NCBI GenBank assembly: GCA_020717985.1 | Contig: DYDH01000015.1 | Span: 1-38,703, forward strand | Source of the DNA: Herpetosiphon sp. | GTDB taxonomy: Bacteria > Chloroflexota > Anaerolineae > Anaerolineales > Villigracilaceae | Direction of reading: 5' to 3' | Length of the DNA: 38,703 nucleotides | Shown: positions 7,985 to 15,719 of the stretch, one piece after another | Layout: every line of letters starts with the position of its first letter | Position numbering within the stretch: position 1 is the first letter of the stretch | Translations under genes and position numbers: made by a program | The notes under the pieces: model-generated | Told to the model about the DNA's origin: nothing | Seen by the model: only the letters and a program-made list of their open reading frames with translations | Database searches by the model: none

Positions 7985-8800
7985 ATGGCAAAACTCGTAC
8001 GCGACTTAATGCACACCGGCTTAATTACCTGCAAACCAAATGCAACCATGGGACAGGTAGCCGTATTGCTCAATCAGCACCATGTCCATGCGCTGATCGT
8101 TACAGACCGCGATGGACGTGCAAACGGGATTATTTCAGATTTTGACTTGATGGCGGGCGAATGGCTTTCTTCTGACTCTGAAAGTTTGGCGGCAATGCGG
8201 AAATTGACCGCTTCAGACCTGATGACCCAGCCGGTTAATACTGTTGAAGCAAACATTCCCCTCACTGAGGCGGTAAACCTGCTTTCAGAAAAAGGCGTAA
8301 GCCGCCTGCTCGTAACCGACAATGAAAAACCGGTCGGCATTATTTCACTCTCTGATTTTGTATCCAGTATTGCAAGCGCGATAAAACCAAAACGCGACAC
8401 CGTTGGCGATGTGATGTCCGACGCCATTTTGGTTTGCCGCGGCAAAACCCCCGTTGCTTCCGCCGCGCGCGCGATGACATCTGCTGGCTGGCGCTCAGTA
8501 CTGGTGGTGGATGCAAAAGGAAAAATCCTCGGCGTGGTCAGCGGACATGACCTTTTGCGCTTCGTTAAGGAAGGCGTGGACGAAAAGCTGGTCGTGCGCA
8601 ATGTCATGCATCCCGCATTGACCATTGACCTGCACTCCAGCCTGCGGGAGGCAGCAGACTTGATGATCCAAAACCATCATCACAGGCTCGTCGTGGTTGA
8701 CAAAGACGACCCGGATGCTTTTCCCCTCGGCGTAATTTCCAGTTTTGACATTGTGGCAGAAATGGCCCAGCCAGACTCTGTCTGGCAGAAAACTTCTTAG
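7985..8800 (+). CDS. Protein with four CBS domains (two Bateman modules)
   Basis: This 271-residue protein is made almost entirely of four CBS repeats at about residues 5-58, 76-130, 140-195 and 204-262. Each has the hydrophobic V..D..G...G(I/V)(I/V)S.(F/H)D(L/I) pattern, for example GIISDFDLM, GIISLSDFV, GVVSGHDLL and GVISSFDIV. No catalytic domain is attached. CBS pairs bind adenine nucleotides, SAM or related ligands and usually regulate a partner. TAAGGAGGCATC, overlapping the previous stop, gives a strong ribosome site. The tight coupling to the nucleotidyltransferase gene suggests it is that enzyme's regulatory or ligand-sensing partner (inference). Confidence 0.85.
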   Translation: MAKLVRDLMHTGLITCKPNATMGQVAVLLNQHHVHALIVTDRDGRANGIISDFDLMAGEWLSSDSESLAAMRKLTASDLMTQPVNTVEANIPLTEAVNLLSEKGVSRLLVTDNEKPVGIISLSDFVSSIASAIKPKRDTVGDVMSDAILVCRGKTPVASAARAMTSAGWRSVLVVDAKGKILGVVSGHDLLRFVKEGVDEKLVVRNVMHPALTIDLHSSLREAADLMIQNHHHRLVVVDKDDPDAFPLGVISSFDIVAEMAQPDSVWQKTS

Positions 8801-8814
8801 CTCACGTTTAATTC

Positions 8815-8841
8815 GTAGGTCACGTTGTTAACGTGACCTAC
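8815..8841. repeat. GTAG-type REP-like palindrome
   Basis: GTAGGTCACGTT and its exact complement AACGTGACCTAC flank a 3-base loop, 14 bp after the CBS gene stop. It shares the outer ten bases with the palindrome at 3313-3339. It could also act as a weak terminator or mRNA stabiliser inside the operon. Confidence 0.7.
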
Positions 8842-8866
8842 AACATTGTATAAGGAGAACATCATT

Positions 8867-11299
8867 ATGTCCGAATTTCCAACACAAGCGCAAGTTGTCA
8901 TTATTGGCGGCGGCGTGGGCGGGGCAAGCATCGCCTACCACCTAACCCTCATGGGCTGGAAGGATGTCGTTCTGCTTGAACGACATGAATTAACATCAGG
9001 TTCCACATGGCACTCGGCGGGGCTTGTGGGGCAAATGCGCTCAGATGCGAACCTGACGCGCATGATGCACTACAGCACCGACCTGTATCGCAAACTCAAA
9101 GCCGAAACAGGCGTAGATACTTCCTGGCGGGAAGTCGGCGGTCTGCGCCTAGCTTCCTCTGCCGAACGCATGGAGGAAAATAAAAAACTTGTTGGAATGG
9201 CGCGATCTTTCGGCGTGCCAATGGAATTGATCTCTGCAAAAGAAGCACAGGACAAATTCCCGCTCATGTCCACCGAAGGCGTGTTGGGCGCGGCATTCAC
9301 CCCCAACGACGGCAGCATTGACCCGACAGGCATGACCAACGCACTGGCGGCAGGCGCAAAGATGCGCGGGGCAAAGATATTCATAAATACAAACGTTGAG
9401 GGAATAAATCTAAAAGACGGACGTGTCTGCGAAGTGGTCACTGACAAAGGTGTGATCAAAACCGAAATTGTTGTAAATGGTTCAGGCATGTGGGGACGCG
9501 AAGTCGGCAAGATGGTCGGATTGAATTTACCCGTTGTGCCGATGGCTCATCTTTACATTATGACCAAACCCATCGAAGGCGTGACGCATAGCTTCCCCAA
9601 TCTGCGCGACCCCGACCTGTTGGTTTACTGGCGCGAGGAAGTTGGTGGCATCGTCACAGGCGGTTATGAACGCCAGCCTGCGACCTTTGGCATGAACGGC
9701 ATTCCCAAAGATTTCAAATTCCAATTACTGCCCCCCGATTGGGAACGCTTCACCCCGTTGATGGAAAACTCCATCCGCCGCGTGCCCGCCGTTGAACATG
9801 CCGAAGTTGTCAAACTGCTGAACGGTCCTGAAGGTTTCACGCCCGATGGCGAATTCCTGCTTGGGCCCACTTCGGTCAAAGGCTTCTGGGTTGCGTGCGC
9901 CTTCTGTGCCCACGGACTTGCAGGCGCTGGCGGCATCGGCAAGGTGATGGCAGAGTGGATCATAGACGGCAATCCCGAATGGGATATGTGGCGGCTCGAC
10001 GTGCGCCGCTTTGGTCCAAACTACGACAGCATTAATTACACCGTAGCCCGCACCTTCGAAACCTACACGCAATACTATGATATTCACTTCCCCGGCGAAG
10101 AGCGTATGTCAAAACGCAACGTGCGTACCTCCCCCACTTATTACCGATTACGCGACCTCGGTAGTGTCTTTGGCGAAAAGATGGGCTGGGAACGCCCGAA
10201 CTGGTTCAAGCCGCATGAAGAATTATCCACTCACGGTCATGAACCGAGAGGCTGGGCGCGTCATAGCTGGTCGCGCGCCATTGGTTATGAGCATCTGATG
10301 ACTCGCGAGAACGCAGGTCTCTTCGATGAAACCTCGTTCAACAAATTTGAAGTGAGCGGCGTGGGCGCGTTGAAATTCCTCAACTACGTTTGCGCAAATG
10401 AAATTGACCAGCCCGTCGGCACGGTTATCTACACGCAGTGCCTCAACAAACGCGGCGGCATCGAGTGTGACATCACCATCACCCGCCTCGCGGAAGATCG
10501 TTTCTTCGTCATCACAGGCACTGCATTCGGTCAGCACGATCTGTCGTGGCTCTCGCTAAACATGCCAGAAGATGGTACGGTGGCAATCAAAGATATAGGT
10601 TCCTCATTGGCTTGCATCGGCTTATGGGGACCGAAGGCGCGCACCATTTTGGAGAAGGTCACGGCGGATGATGTGTCCAATGCAGGCTTCCCCTATATGA
10701 CCAGCAAACAGATCACATTGGGAGACATTCCGGTCCAGGCTTCACGCGTGACTTATGTTGGCGAACTCGGCTGGGAGTTTTACTGCCCGACAGAGTACGG
10801 ACTCAGGCTGTGGGACACACTCTGGGAAGCAGGCAAACCCGAAGGCATGGTTGCATGCGGCTATAAAGCCATAGACAGCCTGCGCATTGAAAAGGGATAT
10901 CGCTATTGGAGCGGCGAGATTTCACCCGATTACACCCCATTTGAATCGGGGATTGGTTTCGCAGTAAAATTGGATAAAGCGGATTTCATCGGCAAGGATG
11001 CGCTGGTGAAGCAGAAAGCCGAAGGCATTAAACGCAAACTCTGCACCATGACCATTTCAGACAACCGCACGATCATGCTTGGCAAGGAACCCATCCGCGT
11101 TGAAGATAAGATCGTTGGCTGGGTGGCCTCGGGCGGATTCGGTTATTCGGTGAACGAGTCCATTGCCTTCGCCTATCTTCCAATGGAATATTCAAAGGTT
11201 GGAACGAAATTGGAGATCGAATATTTCGGCGAAAAAGTCAACGCGGAAGTTGTGCAGTCTGTGTTATGGGACCCGAAAGCTGAGAGAATTCGCAAGTAA
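8867..11299 (+). CDS. FAD-dependent dimethylglycine/sarcosine dehydrogenase-like protein with GcvT domain (DMGDH-2)
   Basis: This 810-residue protein has the two-part layout of dimethylglycine/sarcosine dehydrogenases. An N-terminal FAD oxidoreductase (GGGVGG at 14-19, and GSTWHSAGL with His49 as probable covalent FAD site) is followed by a C-terminal aminomethyltransferase-like folate domain (RVTYVGELGWEFY, YKAIDSLRIEKGYRYW). The family demethylates N-methyl amino acids and yields methylene-tetrahydrofolate or formaldehyde. I chose the ATG at 8867 because AAGGAGAA sits ten bases upstream; an in-frame TTG at 8846 would bury that site. It is paralogous to DMGDH-1 at the left edge but clearly diverged, so the two may act on different methylation states. 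It lies downstream of the NTase-CBS pair. Confidence 0.88.
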   Translation: MSEFPTQAQVVIIGGGVGGASIAYHLTLMGWKDVVLLERHELTSGSTWHSAGLVGQMRSDANLTRMMHYSTDLYRKLKAETGVDTSWREVGGLRLASSAERMEENKKLVGMARSFGVPMELISAKEAQDKFPLMSTEGVLGAAFTPNDGSIDPTGMTNALAAGAKMRGAKIFINTNVEGINLKDGRVCEVVTDKGVIKTEIVVNGSGMWGREVGKMVGLNLPVVPMAHLYIMTKPIEGVTHSFPNLRDPDLLVYWREEVGGIVTGGYERQPATFGMNGIPKDFKFQLLPPDWERFTPLMENSIRRVPAVEHAEVVKLLNGPEGFTPDGEFLLGPTSVKGFWVACAFCAHGLAGAGGIGKVMAEWIIDGNPEWDMWRLDVRRFGPNYDSINYTVARTFETYTQYYDIHFPGEERMSKRNVRTSPTYYRLRDLGSVFGEKMGWERPNWFKPHEELSTHGHEPRGWARHSWSRAIGYEHLMTRENAGLFDETSFNKFEVSGVGALKFLNYVCANEIDQPVGTVIYTQCLNKRGGIECDITITRLAEDRFFVITGTAFGQHDLSWLSLNMPEDGTVAIKDIGSSLACIGLWGPKARTILEKVTADDVSNAGFPYMTSKQITLGDIPVQASRVTYVGELGWEFYCPTEYGLRLWDTLWEAGKPEGMVACGYKAIDSLRIEKGYRYWSGEISPDYTPFESGIGFAVKLDKADFIGKDALVKQKAEGIKRKLCTMTISDNRTIMLGKEPIRVEDKIVGWVASGGFGYSVNESIAFAYLPMEYSKVGTKLEIEYFGEKVNAEVVQSVLWDPKAERIRK

Positions 11300-11307
11300 A
11301 CGTGAGC

Positions 11308-11449
11308 GTGCCGCGCCTGCCTGACGATTGGAAAAACTTCGTCAGGTCAGGTGCGGCACATCTTGAAAAAGGTGAGAGAATTCGTCAGAAAGCAGAACCA
11401 TATTAAACGTTAAGAAAGAAGCGGTCTTGAGACTACGCCGCACCTGACG
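11308..11449. repeat. Imperfect palindrome plus a further half copy in the 313-bp spacer before kinase-2
   Basis: GTGCCGCGCCTGCCTGACGA at 11308-11327 pairs, with a small bulge, with the arm ending GGTGCGGCAC at 11359 (loop of 11). A third copy of the core, GCCGCACCTGACG, occurs at 11437-11449. The remaining spacer 11450-11612 shows no convincing gene. An antisense frame there has no recognisable motif. The kinase ribosome site GGAGGT lies just before 11613. Confidence 0.55.
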
Positions 11450-11612
11450 GGTAGATAAAATCTCATTAAGCAGAAGAAGCAAATCGAGAGGAATCATCCC
11501 AAAAAATTGAGGCGCGACGCACCATTCCTCAAAGGAGATTGTCTTATCGAATGAACTAAAAGGAAGTTTACACGCAAAACAAAATCCTAATCCTGTTTGG
11601 AGGTTATATCTC

Positions 11613-12554
11613 ATGGCTGCACTGGCAATTGATAATGCGATTGAAAAAGTTCCGTTTCTTGCTGAGTCGAAGAATGTAAAGAAGACTCCTTTAAGCGGCG
11701 GGATCACAAACTTGAATTTTAAAATTGATGCGGATGGCAAGTCGTATGTAATTCGACTCGCAGGCGAGGGAACGGAACAATTGGGGATTAAACGTGACGT
11801 GGAATATGCGGCTAATTACGCGGCGGGGCAGATGGGAATTGCGCCTGAGGTTGTGTTTTTTATAGAACCTGAACAATATATCGTGACGCGCTTTGTTAAT
11901 GGAAAGGTCATTCCGCCCGATGTGATCAAACAGCCCGACTACCTTGCGCGCGTGGCAAAAAAGATCAGACTCTTTCACAAGCGGGCTCCGAAATTAAAAG
12001 GCGAGTTCAATGTTTTCAGACGCGTGGAGATGTTGACGAAAATTTCCAAAAAGAATAATGCCAAATTCCCGCATGATTGGGATTGGATCATGCAGAAGAC
12101 GAAGGAAATTGAGAAAGCTCTGCTGAAAGATCCGTATATACCAACCCCATGCCATAATGACCTGCTTAATTTGAACTGGCTTGAAGAAGAGGTGCCTGGT
12201 GAAATTGGAGAACTCCGTTTGTTGGATTGGGAATACGCAGGCATGGGCGATATCTTCTTTGACCTGGCAAACTTTGCTCATCACCATCGCTTGAATGAAG
12301 AGCAAATAGAAATCTTCCTGTATGAGTATTTCGGTGAAGTTACAGACAAGCAATATGCGCGTTTACGCTTGATGTGGCCGATGTCTGAGTTGCATGAATC
12401 CATGTGGGGCACAACACAGACAGGCATTTCCAAACTGGAAGAGGATTTCCAAGGTTATGCAGATTTATGGTTCGGACGTGTTCGCCAGCACATGACGGAT
12501 TTCCGCTGGGAACAGTGGTTGAAGGATGCAGGGAAGAAGACTACCAAAGGATGA
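11613..12554 (+). CDS. Choline/aminoglycoside kinase-like phosphotransferase (kinase-2)
   Basis: This 313-residue paralogue of the kinase at 2389-3288 has the same fold. Motifs are the nucleotide loop LSGGITNLNF (27-36), the catalytic loop TPCHNDLLNLNW (178-189; Asp183 base, Asn188 metal ligand) and LLDWEYAGMGD (203-213). Unlike kinase-1 it keeps the canonical His181 before the Asn-Asp. GGAGGT precedes the ATG by nine bases. It lies between DMGDH-2 and the class II aldolase on the same strand. With two kinases and two flavoenzymes in one cluster, the kinases may act on two related substrates or on successive intermediates. Choline, ethanolamine or an amino-sugar alcohol are possible but unproven substrates. 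Confidence 0.8.
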   Translation: MAALAIDNAIEKVPFLAESKNVKKTPLSGGITNLNFKIDADGKSYVIRLAGEGTEQLGIKRDVEYAANYAAGQMGIAPEVVFFIEPEQYIVTRFVNGKVIPPDVIKQPDYLARVAKKIRLFHKRAPKLKGEFNVFRRVEMLTKISKKNNAKFPHDWDWIMQKTKEIEKALLKDPYIPTPCHNDLLNLNWLEEEVPGEIGELRLLDWEYAGMGDIFFDLANFAHHHRLNEEQIEIFLYEYFGEVTDKQYARLRLMWPMSELHESMWGTTQTGISKLEEDFQGYADLWFGRVRQHMTDFRWEQWLKDAGKKTTKG

Positions 12555-12630
12555 AGGCTGGATGATGAAGAATAAAGTAAGTTCAAGGCAAAGATTGAAG
12601 ATTTTAGGTTTTCTTCATCCTTCATCCTTC
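12549..12630. repeat. Imperfect inverted repeat of GGATGAAG words
   Basis: GGATGAAGGCTGGATGATGA and following bases (12549-12572) are partly complementary to TTCTTCATCCTTCATCCTTC (12611-12630). It overlaps the stop of kinase-2 and precedes the aldolase gene. It may be a degraded palindromic repeat or an mRNA stem. Pairing is imperfect. Confidence 0.4.
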
Positions 12631-12696
12631 ACAATTCATCCTTTTCGCAAAAGTTCGTTATTCTAAAAAGAAGACCAACTTCTTAAGGAGAAAAAC

Positions 12697-13572
12697 ATGT
12701 CTATCGTAAATGCAAAAGAAATAATGGTGGAAGCGCTGAAGGGCAAGTATGCCGTCGGCGCGTTCAATGTCACTGACCTGCTTCAATTCGAGGCGGTGAT
12801 TGATGCGGCAATTGAAACCAAATCACCTGTGATCGTACAAACTTCGGTCAAGCCGTCACAATTCCTCGGCACGAATATGATGGTGGCGATCTACCGCACA
12901 TTGGCAGAGTCCGCACCTGTGCCTGTCTGTCTACACCTCGATCACTGCACAGATGTTGACTATTGCAAGAAGTGCGCAGATGCCGGTTACACCAACATCA
13001 TGATCGATGCGTCCAAACAATCCTACGAAGAGAATATCCGCCAGACAAAAGAAGTGGCTGACTATTGCCACAAGATCGGCGGCATTTCTGTCGAAGGCGA
13101 GTTGGGAACCGTCAGCGGTGTGGAAGACCAGATCAAGGTTTCGGAAGACGAAGCACAACTGGCAAACCCCGAGCAATCGGTGGAATTCTGCGAGCGCACC
13201 GGCATTGATATTTTCGCGCCCGCCATCGGCACCGCACACGGCGTGTACAAGACCAAGAATCCGAAGATTGATACTGAGCGCATGGCAACAATCAACAGGA
13301 TGTTGAATGGCAACGGCATCAAGACTCCGCTTGTCGTTCATGGCGGAACCGGTTTGCCCGAAGACACCATCAAGAAATTGCTCGCCGCCGGCGGCGCGAA
13401 GTTCAATGTCTCCACCGAGTTGAAGCGCGTGTTGATCGACGCGAAGTTCGAATACATCAGCGGGCACCGCGATGAATACGATCCCGGCAAGGTGGATAAA
13501 TTCGTCCGCGACGCGACCCGCAAGGCTGTCATCCACTGGATGCAGATGGTCGAGTCAGTGGGTCACGCATAA
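12697..13572 (+). CDS. Class II (zinc) ketose-bisphosphate aldolase
   Basis: This 291-residue protein belongs to the class II aldolase family of fructose-, tagatose- and related ketose-bisphosphate aldolases. Visible are AFNVTD near the N-terminus, CLHLDHCTD (78-86; Asp82 catalytic, His83 zinc ligand), SVEGELGTVSG (131-141), TAHGVY (His181 zinc) and LVVHGGTGL (His215 zinc, phosphate loop), then FNVSTELK. These enzymes cleave a ketose (bis)phosphate into dihydroxyacetone phosphate and an aldehyde. AAGGAGAA lies just before the ATG. Its place between a kinase, an aminotransferase and a CbbY-like phosphatase, under a DeoR regulator, suggests a dedicated catabolic aldolase rather than the housekeeping glycolytic one. 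The aldehyde product is unknown. Confidence 0.88.
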   Translation: MSIVNAKEIMVEALKGKYAVGAFNVTDLLQFEAVIDAAIETKSPVIVQTSVKPSQFLGTNMMVAIYRTLAESAPVPVCLHLDHCTDVDYCKKCADAGYTNIMIDASKQSYEENIRQTKEVADYCHKIGGISVEGELGTVSGVEDQIKVSEDEAQLANPEQSVEFCERTGIDIFAPAIGTAHGVYKTKNPKIDTERMATINRMLNGNGIKTPLVVHGGTGLPEDTIKKLLAAGGAKFNVSTELKRVLIDAKFEYISGHRDEYDPGKVDKFVRDATRKAVIHWMQMVESVGHA

Positions 13573-13594
13573 GAACAGTAAATTAGTGATTAGT

Positions 13595-13627
13595 GATTAG
13601 GAATTAGGAAATGCCTAATTCCTAATC
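13595..13627. repeat. Perfect palindrome between aldolase and aminotransferase genes
   Basis: GATTAGGAATTAGG (13595-13608) and CCTAATTCCTAATC (13614-13627) are exact complements around a 5-base loop. It begins shortly after the aldolase stop. It is AT-rich with no T-run, so mRNA processing or a mobile palindrome is more likely than a terminator. Confidence 0.6.
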
Positions 13628-13666
13628 TATTTCAAATAACAAAAAAATATTTAGGAGATACGAAAG

Positions 13667-14773
13667 ATGAAAAAAGTTGAAGAATACTACGCCCCATGGG
13701 TAAAGGGCATCCCAATGTACATCTCGGATCACATTGAAAAGGCATGGAGAGACCCCAAACTACATCGTATGATGTCCAACGAAAACCCGCTTCCCCCGTC
13801 TGACAAGGTGCTGGATGCGATGGTTAAGTATGCGAAGATGGCGAACCGCTATCCCGATCAGGGATTGGTCGTACGCACCAAGATCGCAGAAATGAACAAC
13901 GTGGATGGTCCATTCAATGTAATGATCGGCAACGGCTCCAGTGAAGTGTACGACAATATCTTCCGCATGTTCATCACCCCTGGCGATGAGGTCATTCAGC
14001 ATACCCCGTGCTTCGGCATTTACGGTCTGCGCGGAAAATTGCTCGGCGCAAACATGGTCTCCGTACCGATGATCTACAAGGATCACAAGATGGAATATGA
14101 TCCCGAAGCCATCATCAAGGCTGTGACTGATAAGACCAAGATTATCGTAGTGGCAAATCCCAACAACCCCACCGGCAACTATATGGAAGCGAAACACTTT
14201 GTCACGATTGCCGAACTCGGCATTCCTTTCGTTATAGACGAAGCCTACATGGAATACGCAGGCTTGGGCATGTCCCAGGTGCAATTGACCAAGAAGTATA
14301 AGAACGTATTGATTACCCGCACGCTCTCCAAGGCTTACGGTCTGGCAGGTATGCGCTTCGGATATACCATCGCCGACAAGGAAGTGATCGACCAGATATC
14401 CGGGTCACTGCTGCCCTGGAATGTGGGAACAATTCCCATGTGGGCTGCGCTGGCTGCATTCGAAGACCAGGAAGGTCTTGCAGAGCGTGTCAAATTCAAC
14501 AACAACGCAGTGGACTTCATCACCGAATCGCTGAGTGTCATCCCCGGCTTTTATGTCATGAACTCCAAAGCCAACTACATCCTCTTTGACTGCGGCGAGA
14601 CCGGCAAGACCGGTAAGGAAGTTCTGGCGTACGCAGAGACCAAGGGCATCATCCTGCGCGGCGAGAGCAAGAAGTACGGCTCCGATGGCTGGTTCCGCGT
14701 GACCGTCGGCTCGACGGAAGAGAACAAGTTATTCGTGGACACCGTCCTTGAATTCTTTGGAATGAAGAAGTAA
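13667..14773 (+). CDS. Class I/II PLP aminotransferase, HisC-like
   Basis: This 368-residue fold-type I PLP enzyme resembles histidinol-phosphate aminotransferase and CobD-like decarboxylases. Motifs are SNENPLPPS (37-45), ANPNNPTGNYM (163-173), DEAYMEY (191-197), the PLP lysine in TLSKAYGLAGMRFGY (Lys222), and the C-terminal arginine in FRVTVGS. No other histidine biosynthesis gene is near, so true HisC is unlikely. HisC-like enzymes often take phosphorylated amino compounds, which fits a cluster with two kinases. AGGAGA precedes the ATG. It could transaminate or decarboxylate a phosphorylated amino intermediate after demethylation. This role is inferred. Confidence 0.8.
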   Translation: MKKVEEYYAPWVKGIPMYISDHIEKAWRDPKLHRMMSNENPLPPSDKVLDAMVKYAKMANRYPDQGLVVRTKIAEMNNVDGPFNVMIGNGSSEVYDNIFRMFITPGDEVIQHTPCFGIYGLRGKLLGANMVSVPMIYKDHKMEYDPEAIIKAVTDKTKIIVVANPNNPTGNYMEAKHFVTIAELGIPFVIDEAYMEYAGLGMSQVQLTKKYKNVLITRTLSKAYGLAGMRFGYTIADKEVIDQISGSLLPWNVGTIPMWAALAAFEDQEGLAERVKFNNNAVDFITESLSVIPGFYVMNSKANYILFDCGETGKTGKEVLAYAETKGIILRGESKKYGSDGWFRVTVGSTEENKLFVDTVLEFFGMKK

Positions 14774-14785
14774 AGAAGTACACAA

Positions 14786-14829
14786 GTAGACAGGTAAACA
14801 GGAACTTATGTACTTGTTTACCTGTCTAC
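14786..14829. repeat. GTAG-bounded perfect palindrome
   Basis: GTAGACAGGTAAACA (14786-14800) and TGTTTACCTGTCTAC (14815-14829) are exact complements around a 14-base loop, just after the aminotransferase stop. It has GTAG and CTAC ends like the REP palindromes elsewhere, but a different core. Confidence 0.55.
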
Positions 14830-14845
14830 TCCCCCGGAGAAAACC

Positions 14846-15604
14846 ATGTCTAAAATTAAAGCAGTATTCTTTGACCAGGACGGCGTGATCATTGATACCG
14901 AGCGCGACGGACACCGCGTTTCATTCAATATGACTTTCAAGGAGTTCGGTTTCACCGACGAATGGGACGTGGAGTATTATCATGAACTGCTTCAAGTCGG
15001 CGGTGGCAAGGAACGCATGAAGCACCATTGGAAAACCAAAGGCTTTTCCAGGTCGATGACCGAGGAAGAGATTGACGTTCTCGTCAAGGACATGCACAAG
15101 CGCAAGACTGCCTTGTTCGTGGAGTTGATCTCAACGGGAAAACTTCCCCTGCGCCCCGGTCTGCACAGATTCATGAAAGAAGTGATGGATGCAGGACTCA
15201 AACTTGCCATCTGCACCACATCCAACGAACAGGCGGCAAAGGCGATTACCGAAGGACCGCTTTCAGACATCAAATTTGAAATCGTCCTCGCGGGCGATGT
15301 GGTCGAGAAGAAGAAGCCGGACCCAGCCATTTACAACCTGGCTCTTTCCAAGCTTGGATTATCACCCAATGAAGTGATCGTGGTCGAAGATTCCAAGAAC
15401 GGACTCGCCGCCGCCAAAGCCGCGGGCGCGAATGTGATCGTCACCACCAATCACTACACTGAAAAAGAGGATGTGAGCGCGGGTGATGTGATCGCCTCCT
15501 GCCTGGGCGATGCCGATGGTGAAAAAGCCGAACTTCGCAAAGGCGATCTCAAAGACTTCGATGGCGTTGTGCATGTGAAGCAGTTGATGGAGTTGTTTGG
15601 GTAA
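14846..15604 (+). CDS. HAD-superfamily phosphatase, CbbY-like
   Basis: This 252-residue HAD subfamily IA phosphatase has nucleophile motif FFDQDGVIIDTE (Asp10, Asp12), motif II Thr in ICTTSNE, the lysine in VVEKKKPDP and the acid motif VVEDSKNG. The cap region (EYYHELLQVGGGKERM) and the segment ending LPLRPG follow CbbY closely. CbbY is the phosphatase that removes xylulose-1,5-bisphosphate, a Rubisco inhibitor. No Rubisco gene is visible here, so the enzyme probably acts on another sugar bisphosphate or side product. CCGGAGA precedes the ATG. It is the last clear member of the rightward cluster, and with the class II aldolase it points to bisphosphorylated sugar-like intermediates. Confidence 0.83.
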   Translation: MSKIKAVFFDQDGVIIDTERDGHRVSFNMTFKEFGFTDEWDVEYYHELLQVGGGKERMKHHWKTKGFSRSMTEEEIDVLVKDMHKRKTALFVELISTGKLPLRPGLHRFMKEVMDAGLKLAICTTSNEQAAKAITEGPLSDIKFEIVLAGDVVEKKKPDPAIYNLALSKLGLSPNEVIVVEDSKNGLAAAKAAGANVIVTTNHYTEKEDVSAGDVIASCLGDADGEKAELRKGDLKDFDGVVHVKQLMELFG

Positions 15605-15608
15605 GTCG

Positions 15609-15643
15609 GTAATAAGTGAAAAGTTATCAGTAATAAGTGAAAG
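15609..15643 (+). repeat. Short tandem direct repeat
   Basis: GTAATAAGTGAAAA (15609-15622) is repeated as GTAATAAGTGAAAG (15630-15643) with a 21-bp period, directly after the HAD gene. Nothing else is recognised in the spacer before the Nudix gene. Confidence 0.5.
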
Positions 15644-15719
15644 GCTTCCGGGTTTGCTGTGTTCGACGGCTCGGAAGTCTTTTGATTCAAGGTAAAATCA
15701 GGCAAAGAGAAAAACAGCC

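Noticed and set aside
11342-11740. A 132-codon minus-strand frame in the spacer before kinase-2
   Set aside because: It overlaps the start of kinase-2 and a palindrome, and its product has no family resemblance.
13667-14773. Calling the HisC-like enzyme a true histidine-biosynthesis gene
   Set aside because: No his genes are nearby, and the gene is embedded in the kinase/aldolase cluster.
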